From: Muricoccus nepalensis
Lineage (GTDB): Bacteria > Pseudomonadota > Alphaproteobacteria > Acetobacterales > Acetobacteraceae
Direction: 5' to 3'
NCBI RefSeq assembly: GCF_006438825.1
Contig: NZ_RCZP01000030.1
Coordinates: 1-64,000 of the forward strand
Length of the DNA: 64,000 nucleotides
Made by a program: the position numbers and the translations under genes. This document shows, in pieces, positions 38,587 through 49,079 of the stretch. Positions within the stretch are counted from its first letter, which is position 1; the number at the start of each line of letters is the position of its first letter. The notes under the pieces were generated by a model. The model was not told the origin of the DNA. It searched no databases and was given only the letters and a program-made list of their open reading frames with translations.

Positions 38587-38849
38587 GGCGCCGAGGGCAT
38601 CGACCAGGGCTGCCCAGGGCAGCAGGGCTTCGACGCGGGCGTGGTCGAGATGCAGCAGGACGGCCTCCTTCCGGCAGGCGGCACAGGGCTTGCGTCGCGC
38701 CCTCCATGGCCGATCCGATCCCCGATGCCGCCATGGTGGCGTCCGCCGCCCCCGGATGGAACCCCGGGGGGCGGGATTTGCCGTGCGCCCGGCGGGACGC
38801 TAAGGGCGTGCTCCGCGGTCCGCGCAATCCCGCGTTGATCGAGGCACAT

Positions 38850-38873
38850 CCCTGGCGCAGCATGCCGCCAGGG
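38850..38873. promoter_or_regulatory. dyad upstream of aapJ
   Basis: CCCTGGCG (38850-38857) and CGCCAGGG (38866-38873) are perfect inverse 8-mers around an 8-base centre, ending 29 bases before the aapJ start. Candidate operator or 5' UTR hairpin. Confidence 0.4.
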
Positions 38874-38902
38874 CTGGCCCCATGAGCTTCAGGGAGATAG
38901 AG

Positions 38903-39964
38903 ATGACTTTGCAGCCCTTGCGGCGCGCAACGATCGGGGTTCTCGGTGCCGTCGCGATGACGGCCCTCGGCGTCCTGCCGGCCGCGGCCCAGGCGCCCGC
39001 CCCGGCTCCCGCCGGTGCGTCGATCCTGGACGCGATCAAGGCGCGCGGCACGCTTGTCTGCGGCACCAACACCGGCCTGGCGGGCTTCGCCCAGCCGGAC
39101 AGCCAGGGCGTGTGGCGCGGCTTCGACGTCGAGTACTGCCGCGCCCTTGCCGCGGCGATCTTCAACGACCCGAACAAGGTCCGCTACGTCCCCACCACCG
39201 CGCAGAGCCGCTTCACGGCGCTGCAGTCGGGCGAGGTGGACATCCTCGCGCGCAACACCACGTGGACGCTCTCGCGCGATACGAGCCTGGGGCTCGACTT
39301 CGCCGCGGTGAACTTCTTCGATGGGCAGGGCTTCATGGTGAAGGCCTCGGCCGGCGTGAAGACGGCGAAGGAGCTGAGCGGCGCGACCATCTGCGTCCAG
39401 CCCGGCACGACCACCGAGCAGAACCTGACGGACTGGGCGCGGGCGAACAACGTCCAGTTCACCCCCGTCGTGATCGAGCGCCTCGAGGAGCTCGTCAGCG
39501 CCTACGCCTCGAACCGCTGCGACGCCTTTACGACGGACGTCTCCGGCCTGGCCGCTACGCGCGCCAGCCAGCCGAACCCCGCCGAGCACCTCATCCTGCC
39601 CGACGTGATCTCCAAGGAGCCGCTCGGCCCGCTGATCCGCCACGGCGACCAGCGCCTCGTCGACCTCGTGCGCTGGACCCACTACGCGCTCGTCGCGGCG
39701 GAGGAGCTGGGCGTCAACCAGGCCAACGTCGCGCAGATGGCGGCCAGCGACACCCGGCCGGAGGTGCAGCGCATGCTCGGCAAGAACGGCGGGCTCGGGC
39801 AGATGCTCGGCGTGTCGAACGACTGGGTGGTGAACGTCATCAAGGCGACGGGGAACTACGGCGAGATCTTCGCCCGCCACCTGCAGCCGATCGGCATCCA
39901 GCGCGGCCCGAACGCCCTCTGGACCACGCCGGGCGGCCAGCAATACGCGATGCCCTTCCGCTGA
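38903..39964 (+). CDS. aapJ: general L-amino acid ABC transporter substrate-binding protein
   Basis: A 353-residue periplasmic receptor (SBP_bac_3). ATG 38903 is preceded by AGGGAG, better than an ATG at 38882. Signal peptide about residues 1-30 (LRRATIGVLGAVAMTALGVL, then AAAQA). The mature protein has LDAIKARGTLVCGTNTGLAG, WRGFDVEYCRALAAAI and CVQPGTTTEQNL, matching AapJ. AapJ delivers many L-amino acids to the AapQM permease. It heads the aapJ-aapQ-aapM-aapP operon; a 14-bp hairpin follows at 39973. Confidence 0.95.
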   Translation: MTLQPLRRATIGVLGAVAMTALGVLPAAAQAPAPAPAGASILDAIKARGTLVCGTNTGLAGFAQPDSQGVWRGFDVEYCRALAAAIFNDPNKVRYVPTTAQSRFTALQSGEVDILARNTTWTLSRDTSLGLDFAAVNFFDGQGFMVKASAGVKTAKELSGATICVQPGTTTEQNLTDWARANNVQFTPVVIERLEELVSAYASNRCDAFTTDVSGLAATRASQPNPAEHLILPDVISKEPLGPLIRHGDQRLVDLVRWTHYALVAAEELGVNQANVAQMAASDTRPEVQRMLGKNGGLGQMLGVSNDWVVNVIKATGNYGEIFARHLQPIGIQRGPNALWTTPGGQQYAMPFR

Positions 39965-39972
39965 TCCCGACG

Positions 39973-40005
39973 CCGGGAGGCGCCCCTGCCGGGGGCGCCT
40001 CCCGG
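39973..40005 (+). terminator. intercistronic hairpin after aapJ
   Basis: CCGGGAGGCGCCCC (39973-39986) pairs perfectly with GGGGCGCCTCCCGG (39992-40005), a 14-bp stem with a 5-base loop. It lies between aapJ and aapQ and lacks a T-run. Such structures after binding-protein genes usually stabilise the 5' message or partly terminate transcription, so that receptor exceeds permease. Confidence 0.6.
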
Positions 40006-40044
40006 ACCCCCTGCGCGCTACCTTAGAGCAGACGAGGCCCCTGG

Positions 40045-41247
40045 ATGTCGCAGAGCGCCACCGACCCGCGGCAGTTCCGCGCCCCCCCGAAGAAACCGCT
40101 GCGCCTGTCCTGGGCGGACGAACGGGTGCGCGCCATCTTCTGGCAGGTGCTCATCGTCGGCATCGTGATCGCGGTCGTCTGGTGGCTGGTGCGGAACACG
40201 CAGCACAACCTGGAGGTGCGGCGGATCGCGACGGGCTTCGGCTTCCTCAACCGCGAGGCCGGGCTGCCGATCGGCGAGGCGCTGATCGAGTACACCCCCG
40301 CCAGCACCTATTTCCGCGCCCTCACGGTGGGCGTGCTGAACACGCTGAAGGTGGCCGTGGTCGGGATCATCCTGGCCACCATCCTCGGCACCCTCGTCGG
40401 CATCGCGCGGCTCTCGAAGAACTGGCTGCTGGCGAAGGTCGCGGCCGTCTACGTCGAGGTGATCCGCGACATCCCGCTGCTGCTGCAGCTCCTGTTCTGG
40501 TACACCCTGCTGCAGGGCCTGCCCGGGCCGCGCCAGGCGCTGAACCCGGTGACGGGCGTGTTCCTCTCCAACCGCGGGCTCAAGCTGCCCTTCCTCGACT
40601 GGGAGGTCGGGCATAGCTGGGGGCTGATGGCCTTCGTCGTGGGCTGCTGCGGCCTCTATCTTTTCGCGAAGGCGATGCGGCGCCGCCAGATGCAGGACGG
40701 CCAGCCGCGCCCGATCTGGCCGGCGGCGATCGGCTTCCTGATCGGCCTGCCGGCCCTGGCCTGGTGGCTGGGCGGCGCGCCCGTGGGCATCGAGTGGCCG
40801 GCGCTGCGCGGCTTCAACTTCCAGGGCGGCATGAGCGTCAGCCCGGAATACTTCGCGCTCCTCGTCGGCCTGACCACCTACACCGCCGGCTTCATCGCCG
40901 AGATCGTGCGCGCCGGCATCTTGGCCGTGGCCCAGGGGCAGTGGGAGGCGGCGCAGGCGCTCGGCCTCCGGCCCGGCGTGGTGCTGCGCCAGATCGTCCT
41001 GCCCCAGGCGCTGCGCGTGATCGTGCCGCCGATGACGAGCCAGTTCCTGAACCTGACGAAGAACTCCTCGCTCGCGGTCGCGATCGGCTACCAGGACATC
41101 GTGAGCATCGCCAACACGACGCTGAACCAGACGGGGCAGGCGATCGAGGGCATCGCCATCATCATGCTCGTCTACCTCACGATCTCGCTGTCGATCAGCC
41201 TTTTCATGAACTGGTACAATTCCCGCATCGCGCTGGTCGAGCGCTGA
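40045..41247 (+). CDS. aapQ: amino acid ABC transporter permease AapQ
   Basis: A 400-residue permease. After one N-terminal helix (IFWQVLIVGIVIAVVWWLV) there is a periplasmic loop (NTQHNLEVRRIATGFGFLNR) characteristic of AapQ/BztB, then NTLKVAVVGIILATILGTLVG. The C-terminal permease core has GLTTYTAGFIAEIVRAGIL and the coupling loop EAAQALGLRPGVVLRQIVLPQ. About eight helices in all. It forms the channel with AapM. Confidence 0.95.
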   Translation: MSQSATDPRQFRAPPKKPLRLSWADERVRAIFWQVLIVGIVIAVVWWLVRNTQHNLEVRRIATGFGFLNREAGLPIGEALIEYTPASTYFRALTVGVLNTLKVAVVGIILATILGTLVGIARLSKNWLLAKVAAVYVEVIRDIPLLLQLLFWYTLLQGLPGPRQALNPVTGVFLSNRGLKLPFLDWEVGHSWGLMAFVVGCCGLYLFAKAMRRRQMQDGQPRPIWPAAIGFLIGLPALAWWLGGAPVGIEWPALRGFNFQGGMSVSPEYFALLVGLTTYTAGFIAEIVRAGILAVAQGQWEAAQALGLRPGVVLRQIVLPQALRVIVPPMTSQFLNLTKNSSLAVAIGYQDIVSIANTTLNQTGQAIEGIAIIMLVYLTISLSISLFMNWYNSRIALVER

Positions 41248-41260
41248 GGAGGGCACGGGC

Positions 41261-42403
41261 ATGAGCGACATCTCCCTCGGAAGCTCGGTGGCCGGCGTGC
41301 CGGAGGCGGCGCCGCGCCAGCCGCCGGCGCTGACCACCGGGCCGGCCGCCTGGATGCGGGCGAACCTCTTCTCCTCCTGGCTGAACACCGCGGTCACGCT
41401 GGTGATGGCCTACTTCATCATCCGCTGGGCGCTCGGCTTCATCGACTGGGCCTTCGTCAACGCGATCTGGTCGGTGCCGAACAACCAGACCCAGGCCTGC
41501 CGGGCGCTCAAGGGTTCCGACCATCCCGGGGCCTGCTGGGCGGTGATCACGGAGAAGCACCGCTTCATCCTCTTCGGGACCTATCCCTTCGAGCAGCACT
41601 GGCGCCCGGCCATCGTCTGCGTGCTCTTCACCGCGCTCTTCATCGTCTCGGCGCTGCGCCGCTTCTGGCGGTGGGAGCTCGCGATCGTCTGGGCGGTCAC
41701 GCTCGTCGCGATCGGCGTGCTGATGTGGGGCGGCGTGCTCGGGCTCGAGTACGTGCCGCAGGAGCGCTGGGGGGGGCTGCCCATCACGCTCATCCTCGCG
41801 ACCTTCGGCCTCGCCTTCGCCTTCCCGCTGGCCATCCTCGTCGCGCTCGGGCGCCGTTCCTCGATGCCAGCGATCCGGGTGCTCTGCATCGCCTATGTCG
41901 AGATCATCCGCGGCGTGCCGCTCATCAGCCTTCTCTTCATGGCCAGCGTCATGTTCCCCCTCTTCCTTCCCGAGGGGATCAACATCGACAAGCTGCTGCG
42001 CGCCCAGGTGGCCGTGATCCTCTTCGCCGGCGCCTACCTCGCCGAGGTGGTCCGCGGCGGGCTGCAGGCGCTGCCCAAGGGCCAGTACGAGGCGGCCGAC
42101 GCGCTCGGCCTCTCCTACTGGCACAAGACCGGCTTCATCATCCTGCCCCAGGCGCTGCGTCTGGTGATCCCGCCGCTGGTGAACACCTTCATCGGCTTCT
42201 TCAAGGACACGTCGCTGGTGCTGATCATCGGCATCTTCGACCTGCTGACCGCGGGCAAGACGGCCATCGTGGAGCCCGCCTGGCAGGGCTTCGGGGTCGA
42301 GGTCTACATCGCCATCTCGCTTGTCTACTTCATCTACTGCTTCGCCATGTCCCGCTACAGCCAGAACCTGGAGGCGGAGCTGAACCGCCACCGCGTCCGC
42401 TGA
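41261..42403 (+). CDS. aapM: amino acid ABC transporter permease AapM
   Basis: A 380-residue permease, 13 bases after aapQ. The large periplasmic loop between the first helices ([20 protein letters not shown]) has two cysteines that may form a disulfide, as in AapM/BztC proteins. The core has [20 protein letters not shown] and [20 protein letters not shown]. Partner of AapQ in the inner membrane. Confidence 0.95.
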   Translation: MSDISLGSSVAGVPEAAPRQPPALTTGPAAWMRANLFSSWLNTAVTLVMAYFIIRWALGFIDWAFVNAIWSVPNNQTQACRALKGSDHPGACWAVITEKHRFILFGTYPFEQHWRPAIVCVLFTALFIVSALRRFWRWELAIVWAVTLVAIGVLMWGGVLGLEYVPQERWGGLPITLILATFGLAFAFPLAILVALGRRSSMPAIRVLCIAYVEIIRGVPLISLLFMASVMFPLFLPEGINIDKLLRAQVAVILFAGAYLAEVVRGGLQALPKGQYEAADALGLSYWHKTGFIILPQALRLVIPPLVNTFIGFFKDTSLVLIIGIFDLLTAGKTAIVEPAWQGFGVEVYIAISLVYFIYCFAMSRYSQNLEAELNRHRVR

Positions 42404-42434
42404 CCCCGCCCCCGCAGGATTGAAGGACCACGCC

Positions 42435-43226
<792 letters not shown>

Positions 43227-43261
43227 CGGCAAGGGGGCGCGGGCGCCGCGGGGGTGGCTGA

Positions 43262-43317
43262 AACCCTGGGGCAGGGCCAGGGTTGCAGGCTCCTGGGCGG
43301 CGGCCCTATGCCGCCGC
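43262..43317 (+). terminator. two consecutive hairpins between aapP and kup
   Basis: AACCCTGG/CCAGGGTT (43262-43269 and 43277-43284) and GCGGCGG/CCGCCGC (43297-43303 and 43311-43317) each form a perfect stem with a 7-base loop. They fill the gap between the aap operon and kup. They may end the aap transcript or regulate kup translation (kup starts at 43343). Confidence 0.45.
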
Positions 43318-43342
43318 TGACAAACCATTGCAGGCAACCGAC

Positions 43343-45223
43343 GTGACATCAGAGGCCAATCGCGGCCAACGGCAGCCGATCACCGCGGCCGCCCTGCTGG
43401 GCGTTCTCGGGATCGTCTACGGCGACATCGGCACGAGCCCGCTCTACGCCATGCGGGCGGCCCTGCTGCACTTCTCCTCCGACGGGCTGGAGCGCTGGGA
43501 GATCCTCGGCGTCCTGAGCCTCATCATCTGGTCGCTGATCATCGTCGTGACCGTGAAGTATGTCTGGCTCGTCACCCGCGCGGACAACAAGGGGGAGGGG
43601 GGCATCCTCGCCCTCATGGCGCTCGCCCAGCGCGCCGCGCAGACGCCGAACGGGCGGTGGTGGATCGCCATCGTCGGGATCGCGGGCGCCGCGCTCTTCT
43701 TCGGCGACGGGACGATCACCCCGGCGATCTCCGTGCTCTCGGCGATGGAGGGACTGAAGGTCATCTCGCCGGCCTTCGAGGGCGCGGTGGTTCCCCTCTC
43801 GCTCGCGGTCCTGCTGGCCCTGTTCCTCTTCCAGTACCGCGGCACGGGCAGCATGGGCGCCATCTTCGGGCCCATCACCGTCGTCTGGTTCGGGATGATC
43901 GGCCTGCTCGGGCTGATCGAGGTGGTGCGGGAGCCGGAGGTGCTGCTCGCCCTCTCGCCGCACTACGCCGTCAACTTCTGCATCGCCTACCATCTGGCGG
44001 CCTTCATCGCGCTCGGTTCGGTGGTGCTCGCCGTGACGGGGGCGGAGGCGCTCTACGCCGACATGGGGCATTTCGGGCGGCGGCCGATCCAGGTGGCCTG
44101 GCTCGCCTTCGTGCTGCCGGCCCTTGCCCTGAACTACCTCGGCCAGGGCGCGCTGCTGCTGCAGGACCGCGCGGCGCTCGAGAACCCGTTCTACCTGCTC
44201 GCGCCGGAGTGGCTGCGGCTGCCCCTGGTGATCATCGCGACGGCCGCCACCATCATCGCGAGCCAGGCGATGATCTCGGGCGCCTACTCCATCGCGCGGC
44301 AATGCGTGCAGCTCGGCTTCATGCCGCGCCTCGTGGTGCGGCACACGAGCGAGACGGAGGAGGGGCAGATCTACATGCCCCAGGTGAACTTCGCGCTCCT
44401 GATCGGCGTCATCGTGCTCGTCGTCGCCTTCCGCAACTCGGACAGCCTGGCGGCGGCCTACGGCCTCGCGGTGACGGGAACCTTCGTCGCAACCTCCATT
44501 CTGGCGGGGCTGGTGTTCCGCCGGACCTTCGGCTGGGCGCTGCCGCTGGTCATCGCGGTGTTCACCCCGCTCTTCCTGCTCGACCTCGCCTTCTTCCTCT
44601 CCAACGTGCTCAAGATCCCCGATGGGGGATGGGTGCCGCTGGTGCTCGGCGGGGTCATCTTTGTGATGATGGTCACCTGGAATCGCGGGCGCGACCTCCT
44701 CTTCAGCCGCTTCCGCCAGGACAGCCTGCCGCTGAAGTCCTTCCTGGCGCGCCTTCCGCAGTCCCGCACCACGCGGGTGCCGGGAATCGCGGTGTTCATG
44801 ACCAGCCAGGCCGACTACGTGCCGAGCGCGCTGCTGCACAACCTGAAGCACAACAAGGTCCTGCACGAGCGGGTTCTCTTTGTGACCGTCTCGGTCGAGG
44901 ACGTGCCGCAGGTGAGAAACCGCCGCCACGTCGAGGAGCTGGCGCCGGGCATCCACCGCATCTCGCTGTGCTACGGCTTCCAGGAAAGTCCCAACATCCC
45001 CAAGGAGTTGGAGAGCCTGCGGGAAGTCGGCGTGAACTACGACCCCATGCAGGCTTCCTACTTCCTCGGGCGGGAAACGGTGGTGGCCTCGGCCATTCCG
45101 AAGATGGCACGTTGGCAACAGTGGCTCTTCGGCATCATGTCCCGCAACTCGGTTCCCGCGACCGAGTTTTTCCGTATCCCGAGCGACCGCGTGGTCGAAT
45201 TGGGAGTACGCGTGGCCATCTAG
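43343..45223 (+). CDS. kup: low-affinity potassium transporter Kup
   Basis: A 626-residue KUP/HAK/KT potassium:proton symporter. [20 protein letters not shown] opens the first helix, then [35 protein letters not shown] and [18 protein letters not shown], all strongly conserved. About twelve helices are followed by a cytoplasmic domain from about residue 460. GTG 43343 ([12 protein letters not shown]) fits the family; a TTG at 43283 would add 20 residues. It keeps K+ supply at low pH or low K+. A 121-aa gene follows 28 bases downstream. Confidence 0.95.
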   Translation: MTSEANRGQRQPITAAALLGVLGIVYGDIGTSPLYAMRAALLHFSSDGLERWEILGVLSLIIWSLIIVVTVKYVWLVTRADNKGEGGILALMALAQRAAQTPNGRWWIAIVGIAGAALFFGDGTITPAISVLSAMEGLKVISPAFEGAVVPLSLAVLLALFLFQYRGTGSMGAIFGPITVVWFGMIGLLGLIEVVREPEVLLALSPHYAVNFCIAYHLAAFIALGSVVLAVTGAEALYADMGHFGRRPIQVAWLAFVLPALALNYLGQGALLLQDRAALENPFYLLAPEWLRLPLVIIATAATIIASQAMISGAYSIARQCVQLGFMPRLVVRHTSETEEGQIYMPQVNFALLIGVIVLVVAFRNSDSLAAAYGLAVTGTFVATSILAGLVFRRTFGWALPLVIAVFTPLFLLDLAFFLSNVLKIPDGGWVPLVLGGVIFVMMVTWNRGRDLLFSRFRQDSLPLKSFLARLPQSRTTRVPGIAVFMTSQADYVPSALLHNLKHNKVLHERVLFVTVSVEDVPQVRNRRHVEELAPGIHRISLCYGFQESPNIPKELESLREVGVNYDPMQASYFLGRETVVASAIPKMARWQQWLFGIMSRNSVPATEFFRIPSDRVVELGVRVAI

Positions 45224-45251
45224 CCGGCCGTCACGGCCAGGGAGGTTTACA

Positions 45252-45617
45252 ATGCCGCTCGTCGTCCTTTCGCCGAGCGGCGGGACGGGCCTGCCGGAGG
45301 GAAGCCCCCAGTACCGCTACGAGGTGCGTCTCTCGCTGGACGCCCAGGGCTACCCGGACCCGAAGGCTTGGTACGCCGATTCCAAGCCCTGGCCTGCGCG
45401 CCGCTTCTGGCCCAACCAGGGGCTGATGGACGGCGACGTGATCTACGACGAGGATTCCGGCTGGGCGCTTCGCTTCTTCCGGCGCGACGACAGCCCGGTG
45501 GACGCGCCGATCCAGGCCGTGATCCGCGGCAGCGTGCCCTGCCGCCCCGGGGAGAACGTGACGATCACCGAGCCGGACGGGCGGGACTATGCCTGGCGGA
45601 TCGTGGGCGTCGACTAG
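45252..45617 (+). CDS. hypothetical protein, 121 aa
   Basis: Not recognised. AGGGAGG lies 8 bases before the ATG. It has no signal peptide or membrane segment and is rich in aromatic residues (QYRYEVRLSLD, KAWYADSKPWPARRFWPNQ, WALRFFRRDD), so it is likely a small beta-rich cytoplasmic domain. It begins 28 bases after kup and may be co-transcribed with it. The name and role are unknown. Confidence 0.65.
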   Translation: MPLVVLSPSGGTGLPEGSPQYRYEVRLSLDAQGYPDPKAWYADSKPWPARRFWPNQGLMDGDVIYDEDSGWALRFFRRDDSPVDAPIQAVIRGSVPCRPGENVTITEPDGRDYAWRIVGVD

Positions 45618-45880
45618 GAGGGGAGCGGAGAGGGCGCGGCGCCGGCTGGAAGCCCAGGCCTTCGCCCTTCTCTTGTGCGTGTAAGCCGCCCGTGGGGAGC
45701 GACCTTCCCGCCAGCGGCACTGCGGCGCGCCTGGACCCTGTGATAGGGTGCGGTGCAGCCTTCTTCGATCTTGACGCCGACGCGTCGCGGCTTGGCGGGT
45801 ACCGTCGGGATTTCGCGGCGGCGGCGTTGGCCCTTGTCTCGGCCTCCCGCGCTCCACTTGGGCAAATCCCCAAACGAGGA
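45618..45880. other. non-coding interval, nothing recognised
   Basis: This stretch between the 121-aa gene and the tRNA terminator holds no gene with a convincing start and composition. It may carry the end of the kup transcript. No tRNA, known riboswitch or small RNA was recognised by eye; a small RNA cannot be excluded. Confidence 0.3.
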
Positions 45881-45908
45881 GCGGGGCGCCCGTTTCCGAG
45901 CGCCCCGC
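45881..45908 (-). terminator. terminator-like hairpin after tRNA-Ala
   Basis: GCGGGGCGC (45881-45889) pairs perfectly with GCGCCCCGC (45900-45908), a 9-bp stem and 10-base loop, 15 bases past the 3' end of the tRNA on the same strand. A TTT and a later ATTT follow on the minus strand rather than a continuous T-run. Confidence 0.5.
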
Positions 45909-45923
45909 GTCACCCCATCAAAC

Positions 45924-45999
<76 letters not shown>

Positions 46000-46134
46000 C
46001 CACCCTGGGGTGCCGCGATATAGCCGCCTCCCACGGGGCAGGCAATCCCCTCCGTCACCTTTCTCGCCCCCCTTTCTCCGCTGCGGCCGGGCGGCTAGGT
46101 TCCGGGCGCAACGACGCCTGGAGGAAGACGCCTG

Positions 46135-46890
46135 ATGAGCCGGAAACTCTATCCCGACGCGCGGGCGGCCCTCGAGGGCGTTCTGCACGACGGCATGCTC
46201 ATCCATTCCGGCGGCTTCGGCCTTTGCGGCATCCCGGGCCTGTTGATCGAGGCCATCCGCGACAGCGGCGTGAAGAACCTTACCTGCGTCTCGAACAACG
46301 CGGGCGTGGACGACGCGGGCCTTGGGCTCCTGCTCAAGACCCGGCAGATCCGGAAGATGATCGCCTCCTATGTCGGCGAGAACGCCGAGTTCGCCCGGCA
46401 GTACCTCGCGGGCGAGCTGGAGATCGAGTTCAACCCGCAGGGAACGCTGGCCGAGCGCATCCGCGCGGGCGGCGCCGGCATCCCCGCCTTCTTCACCCGC
46501 ACCGGCGTCGGCACGGCCGTGGCCGAGGGCAAGCCGACCCAGGAGTTCGACGGGGTCACCTACGTGATGGAGCGGGGCATCATGGCGGACCTCGCCATCG
46601 TCCACGCCTGGAAGGCGGACCCCGAGGGCAACCTCGTCTTCCGCAAGACCGCGCGGAACTTCAACCCGATGATGGCCACGGCCGCCCGGATGACGGTGGT
46701 CGAGGTGGAGGAGATGGTCGGGCAGGGCGAGCTGGATCCGGACCACATCCACACGCCCGGCATCTACGTGAAGCGCATGATCGTCGTGCCCCCCGGCACG
46801 GCCAAGCGGATCGAGCAGCGCACGACCCGCAAGCGCGCCGAGCCCGCCGTGCCGGCCGGCGCCGGCACCGATCCCCTTCCGACCCGCTGA
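46135..46890 (+). CDS. scoA: 3-oxoacid CoA-transferase subunit A
   Basis: A 251-residue alpha subunit of the class I CoA-transferase. [34 protein letters not shown] and the glycine-rich [16 protein letters not shown] are diagnostic. With subunit B it moves CoA between succinyl-CoA and a 3-oxoacid such as acetoacetate, feeding ketone-body or aromatic-degradation products into the TCA cycle. A Pro/Ala/Arg-rich C-terminal tail ([20 protein letters not shown]) is longer than usual. Subunit B begins 13 bases later. Confidence 0.94.
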   Translation: MSRKLYPDARAALEGVLHDGMLIHSGGFGLCGIPGLLIEAIRDSGVKNLTCVSNNAGVDDAGLGLLLKTRQIRKMIASYVGENAEFARQYLAGELEIEFNPQGTLAERIRAGGAGIPAFFTRTGVGTAVAEGKPTQEFDGVTYVMERGIMADLAIVHAWKADPEGNLVFRKTARNFNPMMATAARMTVVEVEEMVGQGELDPDHIHTPGIYVKRMIVVPPGTAKRIEQRTTRKRAEPAVPAGAGTDPLPTR

Positions 46891-46903
46891 GGAGCGCCCG
46901 CCC

Positions 46904-47551
46904 ATGGCCTGGACCCGCGACGAGATGGCCGCCCGCGCCGCGCGCGAGCTGGAGGACGGCTTCTACGTGAACCTGGGGATCGGCATCCCGACCCTGGTCG
47001 CGAACCACATCCCGGACGGCGTCTCCGTCCAGCTGCAGAGCGAGAACGGCATGCTGGGCATCGGCCCCTTCCCCTACGAGGGGGAGGAGGACGCGGACCT
47101 CATCAACGCCGGCAAGCAGACGGTCTCCGAGCTGCCGACCACGAGCTTCTTCTCCTCGGCGGACAGCTTCGCGATGATCCGGGGCGGGCACATCGACCTG
47201 TCCATCCTCGGCGCGCTGCAGGTGGCCCAGAACGGCGACCTCGCGAACTGGATGATCCCAGGCAAGATGGTGAAGGGCATGGGCGGCGCCATGGACCTCG
47301 TGGCCGGGGTGAAGCGGGTGGTGGTGCTGATGGAGCACACGGCCGGCGGCAAGCCGAAGCTGCTGCGCGCCTGCAACCTGCCGCTGACCGGCCAGGGCGT
47401 CGTGGACATGGTCGTGACGGAGCTCTGCGTCATGGCGATCGACAAGGAGGCCGGCCGCATGCGCCTGATCGAGCTCGCGCCCGGCGTCACCGAGGAGGAG
47501 GTCCGCTCCAAGACCGAGGCCGAGTACGAGGTGGCGCTGCAGGCCGCCTGA
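46904..47551 (+). CDS. scoB: 3-oxoacid CoA-transferase subunit B
   Basis: A 215-residue beta subunit. [19 protein letters not shown] is followed by [12 protein letters not shown], where Glu47 is the catalytic residue that forms the CoA thioester. [14 protein letters not shown] and [10 protein letters not shown] are also conserved. Normal length. Co-transcribed with scoA. The exact substrate (acetoacetate or 3-oxoadipate) cannot be told from these motifs; no beta-ketoadipate genes are nearby, which mildly favours acetoacetate. Confidence 0.94.
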   Translation: MAWTRDEMAARAARELEDGFYVNLGIGIPTLVANHIPDGVSVQLQSENGMLGIGPFPYEGEEDADLINAGKQTVSELPTTSFFSSADSFAMIRGGHIDLSILGALQVAQNGDLANWMIPGKMVKGMGGAMDLVAGVKRVVVLMEHTAGGKPKLLRACNLPLTGQGVVDMVVTELCVMAIDKEAGRMRLIELAPGVTEEEVRSKTEAEYEVALQAA

Positions 47552-47564
47552 CGCGGCGGCCCGC

Positions 47565-48068
47565 CTAGCGGGGTGAGCGGTAGCGGATCTGCCGCTCCAG
47601 CTCGCGGATTCGGTGGTCATGCGCGGCGAGCTCGCGGACAAGCGCCCTCTCGCGGCTCCGCGGGGCCTGCGCGACCGGCATGGCAAGGGGGCGCCGCCCT
47701 GTAGGGTGACGGCGCGCGGCCCGGCGGGCCGGCGGCGCGTCCGCCCTGGGCAGGGCCGCGCCGGAAACGACGGGCATTCCCACCTCGACCGTGCCGCTCG
47801 GCACCAGGGCCATCGGCGGCAGGTCCGGCACGGCGCGCTCCCGGCGGCCGGTGGCCTCGATCGGGGGCGGGTCCAGGCGCTCGAACTGCCGGAGGCTGGA
47901 ACGAAGGCTGTCGCCGCCTGGGCCGGATTCGGCGGGCCAGCCCTGGGCTGCCGCGGGCAGGGACAGCCCAAGCAGGAGGAGGGCAAGAAGGCCCGGGGCG
48001 AGACGGTGCGAAGCGGAAGGCGCCCTGCGGCTGGGGCGCCGGTCCCGTCTTTCGCGTGGATCGAACAT
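47565..48068 (-). CDS. secreted hypothetical protein, 167 aa
   Basis: Not recognised. After a basic start it has a signal-peptide core (LAPGLLALLLLGLSLPAAAQG). The mature part is Pro/Arg-rich and ends in a short coiled-coil-like stretch (ALVRELAAHDHRIRELERQI). Probably periplasmic or surface-anchored by interaction. Convergent with scoB (13 bases between stops). Coding character is plausible because the signal peptide is well formed. Confidence 0.55.
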   Translation of the reverse strand: MFDPRERRDRRPSRRAPSASHRLAPGLLALLLLGLSLPAAAQGWPAESGPGGDSLRSSLRQFERLDPPPIEATGRRERAVPDLPPMALVPSGTVEVGMPVVSGAALPRADAPPARRAARRHPTGRRPLAMPVAQAPRSRERALVRELAAHDHRIRELERQIRYRSPR

Positions 48069-48175
48069 GGCTCACCCCCTCGCCGAAGGGGCACACCGTT
48101 ACGTGATCGGCGTCTCCGCCGGAAGGTGTCGCGCCGCGCCCGACCGGCCGCGGCCCCTGTTTTCGCGGCGCCTTG

Positions 48176-48997
48176 CTAGGAGGACACAGCCCCGCGCAGG
48201 GAGAGCCAAGCGATGATCACGACGCCGAGGACGATCCGGTACCAGCCGAAGGGCGTGAAGCCGATGCGGGAGATGGAGGCGAGCACGGTCCGCACCACGA
48301 CGAGGGCGACGACGAAGGCGACCGCGAAACCCACGCCGATCTGCCCGAGGCCGGAGAGGTCGAGGTCGTGCCGGGCCTTCCAGAGGCTGTAGACGGTCGC
48401 GGCCAGCATGGTGGGGATGGCCAGCAGGAAGGAGAACTCGGCGGCCGCGCGGCGCTCCACGCCGAGCAGCAGCGCCGCGATGATGGTCGCGCCGGAGCGG
48501 CTGGTGCCGGGGACCATCGCGAGCACCTGGCCGAAGCCGATCAGCAGCGCCGCCACCGGCCCGATCTCGGGGATGGAGGTGATCGTGGGCGTGTGGCGCT
48601 TGCGCTCGATCAGGATGATGGCGACGCCGCCCAGGATGAGCGCCACGGCGACCACCCAAGGGTTGAACAGCAGCCGGTTGATCGGGCCGTGTAGGAGCGC
48701 GCCGATGAAGAGGGCGGGCAGGAAGGCGAGGAGGATGTTCGTGGCCGCGTAACGCTCGACCGTCCCCGGGCGCCACATGCCGCCGGCGATGCGCCAGAGG
48801 TCGTCCCAGTAGACGACGACGACCGCGAGGATGGCGCCGAGCTGGATCGCGATCTCGAAGACGTTGCCGGGCGGTCCCTGGAAGCCGATCAGCTCCCGCA
48901 GGAGGATCAGGTGGCCGGTGGAGGAGATGGGCAGGAACTCGGTGAGCCCCTCCACGGCGCCCATCAGGAGGGCGGACAGAAAACCAGCGATGTCCAT
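48176..48997 (-). CDS. uppP: undecaprenyl-diphosphatase UppP (BacA)
   Basis: A 273-residue membrane phosphatase with about seven helices. The two active-site motifs are present: GLTEFLPISSTGHLIL (with the preceding Glu) and VPGTSRSGATI. UppP recycles undecaprenyl pyrophosphate to the monophosphate carrier for peptidoglycan and O-antigen synthesis. Normal length. It lies downstream of the TRAP-binding-protein gene with a hairpin between them, so it is probably transcribed on its own. Confidence 0.96.
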   Translation of the reverse strand: MDIAGFLSALLMGAVEGLTEFLPISSTGHLILLRELIGFQGPPGNVFEIAIQLGAILAVVVVYWDDLWRIAGGMWRPGTVERYAATNILLAFLPALFIGALLHGPINRLLFNPWVVAVALILGGVAIILIERKRHTPTITSIPEIGPVAALLIGFGQVLAMVPGTSRSGATIIAALLLGVERRAAAEFSFLLAIPTMLAATVYSLWKARHDLDLSGLGQIGVGFAVAFVVALVVVRTVLASISRIGFTPFGWYRIVLGVVIIAWLSLRGAVSS

Positions 48998-49028
48998 GGG
49001 GGTCCGTCAGGGCAGGGGGCGGAACAGG

Positions 49029-49058
49029 AGGGGGCGGGACCCCTCGGCCCCGCCCCCT
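49029..49058 (-). terminator. hairpin after TRAP binding-protein gene
   Basis: AGGGGGCGGG (49029-49038) pairs perfectly with CCCGCCCCCT (49049-49058), a 10-bp stem with a 10-base loop, 21 bases past the stop of the dctP-type gene (49080) and before uppP. No clear T-run follows. Confidence 0.5.
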
Positions 49059-49079
49059 TCCCTTAGACGCTGGGCGGGG

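Noticed and set aside
45618-45880. Possible small RNA or riboswitch in the longest non-coding gap
   Set aside because: No known conserved core could be matched by eye. A covariance-model search would be needed to claim one.
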